A stretch of DNA of 64,000 bases from Fomitopsis serialis (Eukaryota; Basidiomycota; Agaricomycetes; Polyporales; Fomitopsidaceae), in NCBI RefSeq assembly GCF_022376445.1, contig NW_025954965.1, positions 992,001-1,056,000 on the forward strand. The letters are read 5' to 3'. The translations under genes were made by a program, and so were the position numbers. Positions 49,383-61,356 of this stretch are shown here, piece after piece. The notes below the pieces were generated by a model that worked only from the letters and a program-made list of their open reading frames with translations, was not told where the DNA came from and ran no database searches. Numbering within the stretch: position 1 is the first letter of the stretch; each line of letters begins with the position of its first letter.

Positions 49383-52090
49383 ATGTCGGGCGAGGAGTAC
49401 GAAGTCGGTCAGTAGCCCACGTCCTGTCGCCGGTTTGGTTGTCTTACAGCGATACCGTGCCAGAGGCGATCCATCGTGCCACAGTCCTCATAGGAAAGCA
49501 GAGGAGGAAAACATGGGTGAGTACCGAGTTGTAGCATCGAGCTCATGAACTAAATGTCTTCCAGAGCTACTATGTAAAGGTTAGCCTACCCACACCTTTG
49601 TCATAATCCGCATATAGTGATTAACTCCGACAGTGGAAGAATTATGGCCCAGCAGACAACACGTTCGTTCAATCTGCGCTGCGTATTGTAGTCTGCGCTG
49701 ACTAGACCATGACAGTTGGGAGCCACCGGACTCGTTCCGAGGTGGCTCAGAACACTTCATCCAGAACTTTTGGACTCGCGCCAACACCGATGGGCGAGAT
49801 TGGCAAGATCTCTCAATGTTTAAGGCGGGTGAAGAGTTCTTTCCACAGGGCCCTCCTCGTGGTAAGTCTGGCATGCATGTGATGTAGCCGTTTCTGACCT
49901 TCAGGTCAGGCGTCAAAGCCAGACCGAAAAAGGCCCAGGAAACCACAGAGGCCTATTCGGACCAGCCTCTAGATCGTTGAATGGTCGGAAAACGAGGTGA
50001 AGTCCATAATTGCCGACGACGACGACGACGACGACGGACCGAAGAGGAAGCGTCGTCCATCAGAGGTACTAGACGGTACATCCAACAAACGTCGTCGAGG
50101 ACGCAAGTCTAACCTCAGGAGAAGAGCTTGATACAACCGCTCGCTCCTCCTCGCGACGCAAACGTTCGATGCCGGAAATAACTCTGCCGCGAAAACTCGC
50201 AATACACTCCTCGAGGCGCAAATCTACGACTCACCGGTCTCCATCTGCGAGCCGTGCAGCCGTGTCACGGAGTCGTAGCAAGAGCCTGACGACGATTCGA
50301 CCCCGGATGAGATCTTGCTACAGCCTTCCTCTCTACGGAAGACAAGAACTCGTCTGTAGATGCTGCTGCAGAGCAGGCAATCGACCTAGATCTGCAATAT
50401 CCGTCTTCTGCCTCATCGCCCGGTGGATCGGGTCACGCAGATCAATGGGCATCAGGCCCCTCTGTCTTCGGTACGCCAATCCTCTTGACAAGCCAAGCCG
50501 AACAACCACCGCCCGCGGCTCCCTCGGCGGAGCCCTTGCCGGTTGTTCCTGCACATCGTGCTCGCCGGCCCAAAGTCAAGTATACGAGGACCCCCTCCTC
50601 GGTGCAGCCGACGCCTCAGGCAGTGCTATCTCCACGAAGGCAAAGGTTATGCGGCAGAACGGTGCTAGCGCAAAGACACAGTCGACATTGCAGACGGACG
50701 TCAGCCCATCTACCGGACCCGTGCGCACCAGTGGGCGTGTGTCAGGCTCAAAGGCGGGACCGGGGCGAAGTTCTTCGGGACTGATCACCGGGAGCACGTC
50801 CTTATTCACAACCGTGAGGGGTAAGCTGCAGTCGGTGAAGGGTAAAGTATTTCTGGCAGGCGCGCTCAGGTTGAGCCACAAGCACCCGATAGCGGAGGCG
50901 AGGAGGATCTTCTGCTATGGCGGACAGCGCAAGAGTTCCAGACGTTGTGGAACCTCCGCCTCCGCCACCCACGGGAGAGGAGCTCCTCCGCCAAGCGGGC
51001 TACAACGCTGTCGATGCTCAGAATTTGTCTGACTTCGAGGACGACATCGATGCGCATGGTGAGCCTGATCCAGACCACCCGCAGCCGCAGGGAACGGTGT
51101 TTAATGGGTAAGGACCACGTACTCGTGTTGGCCAGCAGGTCTGACTTCTCGCAGACAACAGACTGTAACTGTGGCCCAGGAACAGTTCATTCTATTCGAG
51201 CGGCGCGAATGGAGACAGCGCTGCCGTTGAACAATCCATCACAGTGGAGCAAGACGTCGCTCAACCGATCCCAGAAAACGACGAGTCCGTAGATGCGCCT
51301 CCTGTAGCAGAGGCGTAGCGGAACGCCCGTTCCCGGCGGCGTGGCGGATGTCGACCATCTTTGGACCTCTGTAAGCGTAACTCCACCGTCGCGACATAGG
51401 TTCAACAACTCATCTCTAGGTTCCACAGTGGTTTGGGAAGAGAGACGACATTGCCCAAAAGGAGGAACCAGCCGAAGAGAATGCTGAAGTGCCGACGTAG
51501 GTTGCTGTGGCGATCGAAGTTCGACAGACCACTCACGCATTGCTACAGGTCTGGAGACTCTACGGGCCATCTTTTCTTGAGCTTGGACTACTCGATCTCC
51601 GTGCCTGTGCGCCTCAGGGACATTTATCCCCCGTATCACTTCTGGAGAGCCTAGGTGCTCAGCCCATCCAGGCCCTCCGGGAAAGTTCTACAAGAACGAG
51701 CATGCGCCTACTATCCTGCAGACGTTCCGGTTGGAGGATTCCACTGCGCGTCTCGTACTCGATCCTGCCGCAGACAACTCGCATCATCAGCACTTCGCCC
51801 GCTTCTGCTCTCGCCTCCATGCCGGCGAACTGGTCAGTAACACAGCGATGTCAGCTCGGTCGACTTATCTGACTATCGCGTTTTCGCAGTTTGTCGAGAT
51901 GATTGGCGTCAAGCTTCTCGCCATGTATTCATCTGAAAACCGAGCATTGGGTGAGCGCCTCGGAGCGCCTTCAAACCTGCTCGGTCTCAGCGACAGCGTG
52001 CTGGTCGCCCAGGTCGCGATCGAAAACCAGTCAGGTTATGTGGATGCAGTGGCATATGCAGATAATACACAATGGTCCACTTCGGTGTGA
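49383..52090 (+). CDS. Chromodomain protein with long disordered middle and private C-terminal domain
   Basis: The start at 49383 (MSGEEYEV) leads directly into a chromodomain spread over small exons: SYYVKWKNYGPADNTWEPPD then SFRGGSEHFIQNFW. The aromatic cage residues Y (start), W and W are present, so methyl-lysine binding (for example H3K9me) is plausible. A middle region of low complexity follows, with a (GAC)n run encoding seven Asp (about 50011-50037), basic stretches (GPKRKRRPSE) and Pro-rich parts (EQPPPAAPSAEPLPVVP, VVEPPPPPPTGEELLRQAGY). A motif FPAAWRMSTIFGPL precedes the C-terminal block (about 51500-52090: LRLYGPSFLE-like exon, KFYKNEHAPTILQTFRLED, FVEMIGVKLLAMYSSENRAL, LSDSVLVAQVAIENQSGYV). 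I do not recognise that block. The exon set is uncertain between 49600 and 51500, with probable frame breaks; two genes cannot be fully excluded. Confidence 0.72.
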
Positions 52091-52563
52091 AGACGGGCTG
52101 CTGCTGACATGCTGCCAACTGACACTTCGTCTGTAGTGTAGTCGCTACTCATTAGTCGTGCTATTCTTGTTTTCATGCATTCCTTCCTGCTGCTATGCCA
52201 ACTTGATTGATGCTGAAGCGCATAATTCATCTAATTATGGTTGCTATTTCAGTGTACCACAACCAGGTCCTTGGCGCCCTTCGTGTCGTATGAGTCGCGG
52301 CAAGCAAGGCAGACTGCCGTTCCGCGGTGCTACGGTATTTCATTGAATGTATGGTACATGATCGTCTACAAGTCCAGGCCATTCAATAAGGTATGCAAGC
52401 GACAAGGTATATACACGGTACATAGTCAGTCGGGGAATCACGTACTACAATGAGATACAGTCAAGATAGCGATGCAGATTAGAGTAGACGATAGCTGAAG
52501 CATTCCAAGAGCATGCAAGACGGTGATACGAGAGGAGGGATGGTAGCAAGCAAAACTGCAAGA
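52091..52563. other. Convergent intergenic stretch
   Basis: The 3' ends of the chromodomain and checkpoint genes face each other here. AT-richer than its surroundings. Nothing beyond 3' UTR sequence was recognised. Confidence 0.35.
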
Positions 52564-55500
52564 TTAGTCCACAGGTTGCGGCAGCAGCCGTCCGGCCATC
52601 AAGCAGTCTTTGACCCATCCGAAGTGGACGCAGTTCGAACCAGAGGCAACATGACCGATATCCCCGCGGTCTTTCACGACAATGTAGTCATACTCGGTTA
52701 GGTCTTTTGAGGATGCGTACTTGACATCTGGCACAGCCTCGACACTGGAGGCTCCCATCGTCAGGATGATGCGAGGTACCATGCGGGCTGCTTCCTTGGC
52801 CTTCTCAGCGTCGGAGTAGTTCTGTAACACAATTATCAGGTCATCAATGGCCTTCATTGAGAGGGCGGGTGGTGGCTCACTTTTTTGGCCTTCGCGATGG
52901 GAACGTAGTCAGGGGCGACGCACAGTATGCGCTTGTTGGCGAACAGTTTCGACGCAACTTGGTTCCCGGTGATATCGCGTAAATGTTCATCTGAATTGCC
53001 CCAATCGAGGTCAACAAGCTGCGAGACGCGAGCGTCGAGGGATTCGCAGAAGCCCGCCGGCAGCAGATACTGCTGCCAGTCCTTCTCTTTCCCCTGAAAA
53101 CCATAGTCAATTTGATAGCAATGAGCCTTGGACAAATCGCTTACGTCGCCCACGCTCTTCACAACCCAGTTGGTGTCCAAGCATGGTATACCCAGAGCCA
53201 GAGCGATCAAGTACTTGGGCTTCGCATTTGCATCGTCAGACAGAAGGAAAACTCGCTGGATGTCGTTGCGGACAATACAACTGATGTCCTTATACGCGGC
53301 GACCCAACGTTTGTTGCCTTGACTATAAGTGCCGTCCATGGAGAATATATCTGTCCAGTTGTCGATGACAATCCCGCCCACCGCCTTGATGGCCTGCATT
53401 ATCCTGTCCTTCTCTTTTGCCCAATGGCCGACTCTGGGACTCATGGTCACCACGAAACCCGTCTTTCCGAGTAGCCGCCGCACGCTCTTGGCTGATGCAG
53501 TACTTCCGAGCGTCATCTTTGAGGGCGAAGGGGAGCTCTTCAGCGCATGAGGCCTTACGACAGGACGGACGTCCTCGACAGTAAGCATCCTATCTGTCCA
53601 GGCGCTATTGAGTGTCCGAGACGCGACCTTGATGTCTTGAATCTCGACCTCAAGCCGGTCGAGTTCTTCCCCGTTATCGATCTCGACTGCGACTATACGG
53701 TCTGAATCAAAGCGCGACGTATCAACAACGACGGCCTTCTGATTTGGGTGCACCAAAACCTGGTCTCCCTCCAAGAGCTTGCACAAACGCATCTTCGTAA
53801 TCTCACGCCGTCCTCGGTACCATCATCGAAGTGGATCATGTACCGCGCGGGGGAACCAGACAACAGCGAATGCACTGTCCCCGAGTAATAGTGATTATCT
53901 TGCTTCCACAGTGCGTAGACTCGCGTGGCTGATGCTTCGTCGTCTGCAAGTGCGGAGGAAGACACCTTCCTTTTCTTCGTTGTTCGACCGACAGGAGTGG
54001 TTGACGACTTGCCGCCTCGGGCAGAACCCTTGGATGCGGCTCCTTTGGGCGCGACGGAGCTGACGCGTTTCCGCTTCGCCGTCCGAGTCGATTGTGGGAC
54101 TTCCTCATCGACGTCCATATAATCGTCATCCGCGGGCTCTGTATCGTCTTCGCCATGCCCACCTGCTGGAAGCAACTCTGTGTCTTTGCTGACGGCAGTA
54201 GCATCATCGGAAGACGCTCCTGTCGAGGGCCTGCGTCGCTTCAATACACCGGCAGGTGTCATAGAACGTGCTTTCACACGCGATTGTGGGCCGTGACCTG
54301 GAGGGACGGCATTCTTCCCGTTCTTCTTGGGAACACTCGAACGGGCAGCGCGAGTTGTCGCTTCAGAGGTAGTCTCTTCCGATGCTTTCGACGATGGAGC
54401 CGCGCTCGTATCCCTGGGACGCGTGAGCGGGCCGCGGCCCTTCTTTTTCAGTGCTTTCACGTCAGCGGAAGCGACCCTGGGAGTGTTGCTCGATCGTATT
54501 TCAGGGGTGTCGAAGCGGGGCTGAGCAGGCTTTGCGAGGCTCTTCGTCGCGGAAGCACGAGAGCGCGGTGCCTGAATAGGCATTCTCTGCTTCCCTTTGC
54601 CAGATTGTAATGCGAGCGGGACCTCGTCTTCATCCTCGTTTTCGTCTGTCACGACAGAGTCAGGAACCTCCTCCATCGGCGAGTCCAGCCTTAATCGCGA
54701 CGTACGATCGGATAGGGGACTATCAGCCGGGCCAGGTTCCGACCGCGCCATGTCCGCGTCCATAGGCTCTGAGTCTGGAACGACGTCGACTTCTTGGGGA
54801 GGCATCAGGGAAGGCGGCCGACGTCTCTGAGGAGGAGGCAGTCTTCGTGGGACGTCCGTGACCGCACTACCGTGCACCGCGTTGGTATCGGATGGCTGCG
54901 TGTCATGCACACGAGCAGCATGCGGCGCAGGGACTGAACTATCGCTGGGGGCAGCGCGGGAGGGCGCTGCGGATGAGCCAGCGTTCTGCAACTCATACCG
55001 GTACATGCGGTGTGCAGGAATCAGACCAGCCAAACGATTGCCCACGGTTCTTGTGCTCGTAGTAGCAACGGAAGGGCCAGGAGACAGCACTGGGTACTGT
55101 CTGTCGATGAAGTTGAAGGGATCGTGGCGGTCGGTGCCGACGGATGGTCTCGTGTCTTGAGTAGCATCCACTGGCTGGGTAGCCTCCAAGTTACTCCTCT
55201 GGGTGGCAGGCTGAGTTGCGGCATATGCCTCCTGATTGGGCGCATATATATTCGCTCCGAGAACGCGCTCATACGATGACGAAGGCTCGGTTGAAACGTC
55301 ATCCATGGGAGACGAGGGTCGGGAGCCTATGCGCCCCATCTCTGGAATGAGGACCCGAACAAGGAGTCTCGCGGCTGCGCGTGAGGCTGGGACTCGTCGG
55401 CGGGCTGCGTGTCACCGCCCTGCATTTGTTGAGCAGCGCTCGGCGATTCGGCAATATATTGACTGTGAGTGTGGTTGGCTGCATTTTGGCTAGAACGCGA

Positions 55501-56438
55501 GGAATTGGAAGGCGTTTCTGCGACCAGGACCGCGCCAGTATGATTCAGAGGACGGGGAAGGTCGGGAGGGGGGACTCTTCTTTCGACGGCACGCATTGAA
55601 TATGTGTTTGTCGTTCGTGCAGACGACGGCGTTTGCGGGGAAACGTCGTCGGCATTTGACTGTTGTAGCTCTGATAAGGGGAGATTGAAGAACCTCGTAT
55701 TTGCCATGAAGAGCTTCTCAGCCTGTTCCGGGGGAAGAGGGCCCGCAAACGAATCTTGGGATGCAGGTGACGGGGATCTTCGTCTCCGTGGTCGGTCCGC
55801 ATCTCGCGCAGGTGCTGCTTCCACCCGTTGAGCATGATTACGGTGCTGTGGTACAGGATGCGGAGCTGGCATAGACGACTTGAAGGTCGCCCTCGACGAC
55901 TTGACGACCGACGCACCATCAAGGGGAGCACGAGAGTCAGGAGCCTACGACGTGCCGGGAAAACAGACGTGAATGAGTCCAACAATACACCATATAGACG
56001 CATCGGTTATCTCACTTCTTGTTCTGCACGCTTGCTCGGACCAGGAGAATGAGATCGTGTAGAAGAGCGAGATGCAGAATTGTCGGCGTCCCGCGAAGTA
56101 GGGGCGTTTTCTTTCTGCGAGCCTCCGCTAGCAGGAGCACCATCCACTTGAGAGTCTGTCTGCGTGGAGGCTAGACCGAAATAATGATACTGAGTCCTGT
56201 TGCCATTTTGACTCGAGCTTGAAGCCAATTCCTGTCGGTTCGGTCCATCGTGGCCTTGTACCTGACGGATACTCGAAGACCTTTCCTCTGCAGTCTCCTG
56301 CGCGGGTTGAGGAAGCACAGCGTTGATGATCTGTGTGGCTTGCGTCTCGTCGCTTCAGCCGAAATCATCGGGCCTCAGGTCAAAAGTCCGCATACAACAA
56401 ACAAAGCGTGCCTACCTGGACACGTTTGACGCGTCCAT
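52564..56438 (-). CDS. Crb2/Rad9/53BP1-like DNA damage checkpoint mediator (Tudor + BRCT)
   Basis: The long N-terminal part (about 53990-56438) is disordered, rich in Ser, Pro, Arg and SQ/TQ sites (YAATQPATQRSN, EATQPVDATQDTRPS, LASTQTDSQVD), the usual ATM/ATR target pattern of checkpoint mediators. A tandem Tudor region follows: RVYALWKQDNHYYSGTVHSL, RYMIHFDDGTED, then LLEGDQVLVHPNQKAVVV and IVAVEIDNGEELDRLEV. Two BRCT repeats end the protein: LLGKTGFVVTMSP to AIKAVGGIVIDNWTDIF and LALGIPCLDTNWVVKSV; then RILCVAPDYVPI to RIILTMGASSVEAVPDVKY and CVHFGWVKDCLMAGRLLPQP, stop at 52564. The domain set matches Crb2 and 53BP1, which read H4K20me2 and recruit checkpoint kinase. The start at 56438 (MDASNVS) is tentative, since upstream codons (LQWLQELDA) also look coding. 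Confidence 0.82.
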
Positions 56439-56952
56439 CGCGTCTAGTTCTTGCAACCACTGCAGGCAGGAACTGTGACTTTGCTTCGGATACGTCTAGG
56501 ACCCCGTCCTATCAAGCGATACCAGCTCGACTGACTGTGCCACAATGAAGGAAAACCGGAGGACTTGACCACAGCCGCGGCAGGATGTGGGTCTCAGAAG
56601 TCGGACAAGTAAGACGGCAGAGATGCGAGAACGGCAACAACGAGTGGACAGTCTAGCAAGGCTGGACGGCCGCGGCGAAGAGCAGGGGCGGCGGTGGTCG
56701 CGCGGTGGCGGACGCGACCGCGACGCGGATCCATCCCCTTGATGAGCGCTTACACCACGCGTCAGAGCGCACGTGATGCATCAGTTCAACGTTCGCTGCC
56801 GCTGCGACCGCGCTCGCCGTCAACTCTGCCTTCGCCTTCGCCGTCGTCCTCGACAGCGCTGTCCTCAGTGCGGGTCGCTGCAAGCAGGCTGTCTCTTACT
56901 ACTCTATGTCCTGTGACTGGTCGTCGTTCTTTCTTGTCACTCTTTAACTCTT
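56439..56952. promoter_or_regulatory. Divergent intergenic stretch, checkpoint gene / membrane protein gene
   Basis: This region must hold both promoters. ACGCGT at 56757-56762 and several GACGCG cores (about 56710-56730) are present in a CG-rich stretch. Pyrimidine-rich sequence (about 56800-56945) precedes the membrane protein start. Confidence 0.4.
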
Positions 56953-58909
56953 ATGGCACACAAGAAACCTACTGGAAGCAACCGCAAGCCCAAAGTGGGC
57001 AGGATGGTGTATGCCTACCCGCCACTACCTATCTATATGAAAGAAGACTACGCAGATAGCGAGGATATCTCCGCCAACCCCTTCAAACCTAGTAGCCCAA
57101 AGTCCAAGAAATCCGAGTCTACCCAGAAGACTTCCTCGAAGGTTATTCCCGACATGAAGGCGGATGCTGTTTCTGGCTCGGGCTTCACGACTCTGACTGT
57201 GCACAGTATCATCCCGGTGCATACTGGTATTCTTCCCGTCATCCCGTCTGCAACGCCCTTGGCCAATGGTATCGAGCGTACTCCAGGCTTCTCGCCGCTG
57301 CCTACCTCCGTAGTTGCTGCTGGCCTCACGTCAACGCTGACTGCTGTCGCTACACATGGAGTATCAAATGACGCGCAGTCCGGTCAGCCCGCTTCTACGC
57401 CGCCAGGGCACATTTCTACCGTCATCATAGTCCTTGTGGCCGTCGGCGGAACGTTCTTCCTCCTACTGGTGTTCATAATCTGGAGAGCTTGTACGATTCC
57501 CAAGAAGCGGTACTGCCCTACGCCATCTCTTCCGATTCTGCAGGACCCTTTCGCTGATCAAGTTGTCGTCGGTGACGAAGAATCGCTTTTCGGCGGCAAA
57601 GAGCGGCTCTCCGGGCAACCTCCAAGCAGCACTGTGTGGAACTGGACGCACTACTCTCACCCCTCGCTCTCCAAGGGTCCCTTCCTTCGAACATGGGACA
57701 GGGTAGCGATGTGGTCATTGCTTCGGAGAAGATCGCAAACCAAACCCAGGCGACTATCAGGCCATCCTTGGACCGTTACCCTGTCGAGATGTCGGAGAAG
57801 GCGTCGTATGGCACCGCCTACCTGAAGCCGCCTGTTGTCGCACCGGTGATGAACAACGCAACGCGCGCAGTGAGACGCAAGTCAATTGCGTCTCCGTCAA
57901 TCTATCCAGGGACTCCTCAGTCGACTTACGGCATCGCGGTCGGGAGTGCTTCACCACTGACTGCCGATGGGACGCCTCTCTTACAACGTAACGTTTCCAA
58001 AGCTTCTACGCGGCGGCGATCACGTCAAGACGGAGTTTGCAGTACGCCTCGCTGGACAAGACGGGAGAAACCGAGGATTACAGCGGTGCAGATATCTATG
58101 ATGGTCTTCGCCTCAGCACAGCCGTGGTTCCTCCTCCTGCGCCAGTTCTGAAGAAGTCCAGCTCCGTACAGGGTCGTGCGCGTGTCAAGGCTCCTTACGC
58201 CCCGGGATCGGTTTTGCGTGCGTCGTCCACCATGGGTGCACTTGGCACGCAGAACAATCCGTTGACGATCTGCACTATGTCCTGCCTCCCCTATCCCCTG
58301 CTCTCAAGAACGAAGCTACGCGGGAGCGCGACACAAAGGCTCTTGCCTCTGCTCTTGGACTGGCTAGCCCGACGCCGTTCTCTCCACCGACGGCCTTTCA
58401 TACCGACGGCCCCATCGCGCTGGCCGGTGAGCGTCGTAGGTCCCGTCCTCCTAGCCAGGTCCGCTCTCGTCCGCAGAGCCAGGTGCTGAGTCCGAGCATG
58501 GAGGCCAGCGCGCGTCTGGGCAATCTCATGTTGGCGAACTTCTCAAGTATGTCGTCCTTGCCTTCTACTCGTCCCGTTGCGGGCACGGCGGACACTGGTT
58601 CAGGCAGCGGACGAAGCAAGCCGGCGAGGAAGAGGCGGATGACAAGCCTCCGCGTGTGCCTTCTCCACCACCTCTGCCTTCCCTCACCCAGATGGCACTG
58701 GCGCATACGAACCCGGAGGAGTTCGTGGATTACAGGAGCCCCACTACAGCATATACGGCTTGTACGAAGCGGATAGGAAGAGTCGAGCGCCGGTGAAGGG
58801 GGTATTAGGGACTTCGGACCACAGTGGTGCTCGTTGGATTGTATGGATGTACCATGAGACAGTCTACGTTACGAGCACATGTAACTATGGTATGGATACT
58901 CCGGTGTAA
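56953..58909 (+). CDS. Single-pass membrane protein with long cytosolic tail, unrecognised
   Basis: I do not recognise the family. The start at 56953 gives MAHKKPTGSNRKPKVGRMVY, a basic N-terminus without a signal peptide. A Ser/Thr/Pro-rich region follows (about residues 55-155), typical of an O-glycosylated ectodomain. One clear membrane span lies at about residues 157-179 (STVIIVLVAVGGTFFLLLVF). Then comes a basic turn (IPKKRYCP) and a long tail rich in Ser, Pro and Arg, including PVVAPVMNNATRAVRRKSI, SLDKTGETEDYSGADIYDGL and VPSPPPLPSLTQMALAHT. The end EEFVDYRSPTYSIYGLYEAD and stop at 58909 are in frame with the last exon. The single frame fails at about 57690 and at several later points. 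Whether these are missing bases or unseen introns cannot be settled by eye. The layout recalls Mid2/Wsc-type surface sensors, but no WSC or Cys-rich domain is visible. Confidence 0.6.
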
Positions 58910-59029
58910 TCATACTAGATCAATAGTCCTGGTGTGCAGCGTGAAATGGAACGAGAAATGCAGTATTGTGGTGTGTGTGTAGCGCAGCTTCGGTATGAGA
59001 ACGTTCTCCAGGCAACTCAAGAACAGCCA

Positions 59030-60707
59030 TCATTGATCCGTATGCCCCTCGGCGACCCTCTCCGCCGGAATCGGGACATGCTCGGCTTTCGCTCGACGGC
59101 CCTGGTTTGTCGGATGGCACTTGCAGCGCCTCTGCGGCGAGTCGCTCCTGTTTGGCTCGCGCCTCTTCCTCCTCCTTCGTGCTTGCTCGGCTTCGGCCTT
59201 CTCAGCGCCCTCTCGTTCCTGTTCCTGGACGAGCGCCTTCCACTCGTCCTCCAGCTCGTCGTCGTCAATACGACGTCCGCTTGGGCCATATCCGTGCCCA
59301 TGTGGATGGCGTCGTCGATCTCCTTTGCGTCAGCATTGGCGGATGCCATGGCATCCATAGTCTCGTCGACCTTCTCGCGCTGGAGAGAGGGGTGGGCGAG
59401 TATAGCGCGTAGCGTAGCCGTAGACGACTCGTAGGACTTCATGATCTGCAGAGACGTTAACAACTTCGTGCCGTGTTACATGGCAAGAAGTGGCGAACCT
59501 CAACATCACCGGCAGATTGTTCCACGCGGAGGAGCGTGGAATGCAGCGTGTCCAGTGAGCCCAACCGTTGCTTCAGCAGCGCCTCCAGTTGCTTCTGGGC
59601 ACGTAAGTGGCTGAGCGCGATCTCCTTCCTCTTCTGCCGGAGTGCTGTCGTGATCTGCTCTGCCCGTCTGAGACGCAGGCACCGACGTCAGAAACAGGGA
59701 GAGGTTTGAAGCTGAAGACTCAACTGGCTGATCTTCGACTGTATGCTATCGACCTGAGCCTGCAGTTTGTCTACCGCGGCCTTCAATTCCAGCACACCAG
59801 CATCGACGGCGGTGATCTCAGCTTGCTCAGCTAAGTCGGGCTCGATGAACTTGATGACCTAGAGCGTATTGTCAGTCGCGCTGGCCACTTCGAGAATAGT
59901 GTTGAACGCACCCCTCCTTGCGTGACTAGACTTTTCTTGTCACGCTCAAGGTACCTCAGCAGAACACGGATATCCAGCTCTGACAAGACGACGCCGTCCA
60001 GTGCATGTTCCTCAAATCTCTCCGGAAGCTCTCCGCGTTGTACAATGAATCGGCCAGAGACAGTGCACCCTTGCTTCGCTGCCTGAGTAGAACGTTATCG
60101 GCGGCCCTCTCGAGTAAGCTCAGCAAGACGTAGTCGCCTTTCACTCTCTTCCACTGCTCGCTATAGCTGATGTTGCCGAGTGACCATCGTCGGAACTCAC
60201 GACGTTAAGTTGTTCAGCGCCCACCATAGCGGCTTGCCCACGACGTAGGAGGCTATGCGGTATGGCAGCCAGCCAGGGTCATAGATAGATTTCGTCGAAT
60301 TGAGGAAGTCGGAAAGAGGAAAGTACGTTCTACTCGTGCAGAGCTCGGCCTACGCTAGCACATCAATGATGAGCGACGTCATACGGGCTAGATGGTTGAT
60401 GACATACTACGACTGTAGGCAGACCCAAAGGCTTTCCAACACCCTCATACCGAAAGTTATCCGCTAACGTAGACCCGCTAGCACGTAGGACGAGTCGGTC
60501 GGGGTGCGTGGACTTGGAGTCCGACTCTGCCAGCCAACCCTTCAGCACGATGACCTCTAGCGTTCGCCGCCACCACTCGATATTTGAGGCATAAGACGTG
60601 GGATTTGATTGTTTCTGGCGGGAGAAGTCGGAGTATAACGTCTTCAGGCGAGATGCTGATGATGAGGCATATGTTGGTAGGCTAGACAATTGCGATGGAG
60701 GGATCAT
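59030..60707 (-). CDS. CHMP7/Chm7-like ESCRT-III protein (Snf7 family)
   Basis: CHMP7 recruits ESCRT-III to the nuclear envelope for sealing and pore surveillance. The start at 60707 gives MIPPSQLSSLPTYASSSASR. The N-terminal winged-helix half contains LYSDFSRQKQSNP, SNIEWWRRTLEVIVLKGW and a segment with HPDRLVLRASG. The Snf7 half has KGALSLADSLYN, VIKFIEPDLAEQAEITAVDA, ELKAAVDKLQAQVDSIQSKI, KRKEIALSHLRAQKQLEALL, LGSLDTLHSTLLRVEQSAGD and SSTATLRAILAHPSLQREKV. EIDDAIHMGTDMAQADVVL follows, then an acidic MIM-like end (DDDELEDEWKALVQEQE). One missing base near 59268 is needed to keep that acidic helix; without it the frame ends at 59017. The bipartite layout separates it from Snf7/Vps32 and Vps20. 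Confidence 0.8.
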
Positions 60708-61356
60708 GAATGGTCGTCGAGCCGTCAGAGAGCCTGAGTGCAACTGGCCGCGCACTGGCACTGCGGCGCACACTGCTCAAAGCCACATGCGCGTAGATCC
60801 GATCGTGTGCGGACTCGGAAGCAGCCGCGCCCGCGCCTCCGCCTCGTCTTGGAGTCGACTTCTCGACCATGGCTTTCAAGAACACTCAATCAGGACGTAG
60901 CATATCACCAAGATCCATTCTGCGAGGGCGATAATACAGTAAGGAGCGTGGCATACATTCCGATAACGAGACAGCAAAAGTAACGACAGTGCTAACGAGC
61001 TACAAGTTAACAGGGATAGCGCGGTGACGGGAATATGTACAACGAGAACAATACTGGAAAACAGGACTACAACGAGAGTGAGGTTTTACAAAGCGTGACA
61101 TGATACATGCAGCGACAGGCCCATTGCAGAGCACGACAAAGATCCTTTCTTCGACGGAACCAACTAGAAAAGCGAGAGCAACGGACCGTAACAGACGACT
61201 ATGCACGACAGCGATGGGCAAATAACGGTGATGAGAAAATAACGGCGATGAGCAAATAACGGCGATGAGCAAATAACGGCGACGAGCAAATAACGGAGCA
61301 AATAACGGCGACGAGATCGGTGAGTAACATTGATGCAAAGCTGTGAGACAACTTCT
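60708..61356. other. Intergenic stretch with a 17-bp minisatellite
   Basis: This stretch lies between the CHMP7-like start and the stop of the DUF7918-like gene. Apart from the tandem repeat at 61211-61316 nothing gene-like is supported; an open minus-strand frame over 60700-60885 is Arg/Ser-rich with no family match. Confidence 0.4.
61211..61316. repeat. 17-bp tandem repeat (about six units)
   Basis: The unit is GCGATGAGCAAATAACG. About six copies follow head to tail: the first (GCGATGGGC...) and second (GTGATGAGAAA...) carry point changes, two are exact, one has GACGAG, and one is shortened to 12 bases. It ends 41 bases from the stop codon of the DUF7918-like gene and so is probably in that gene's 3' UTR. 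Confidence 0.85.
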
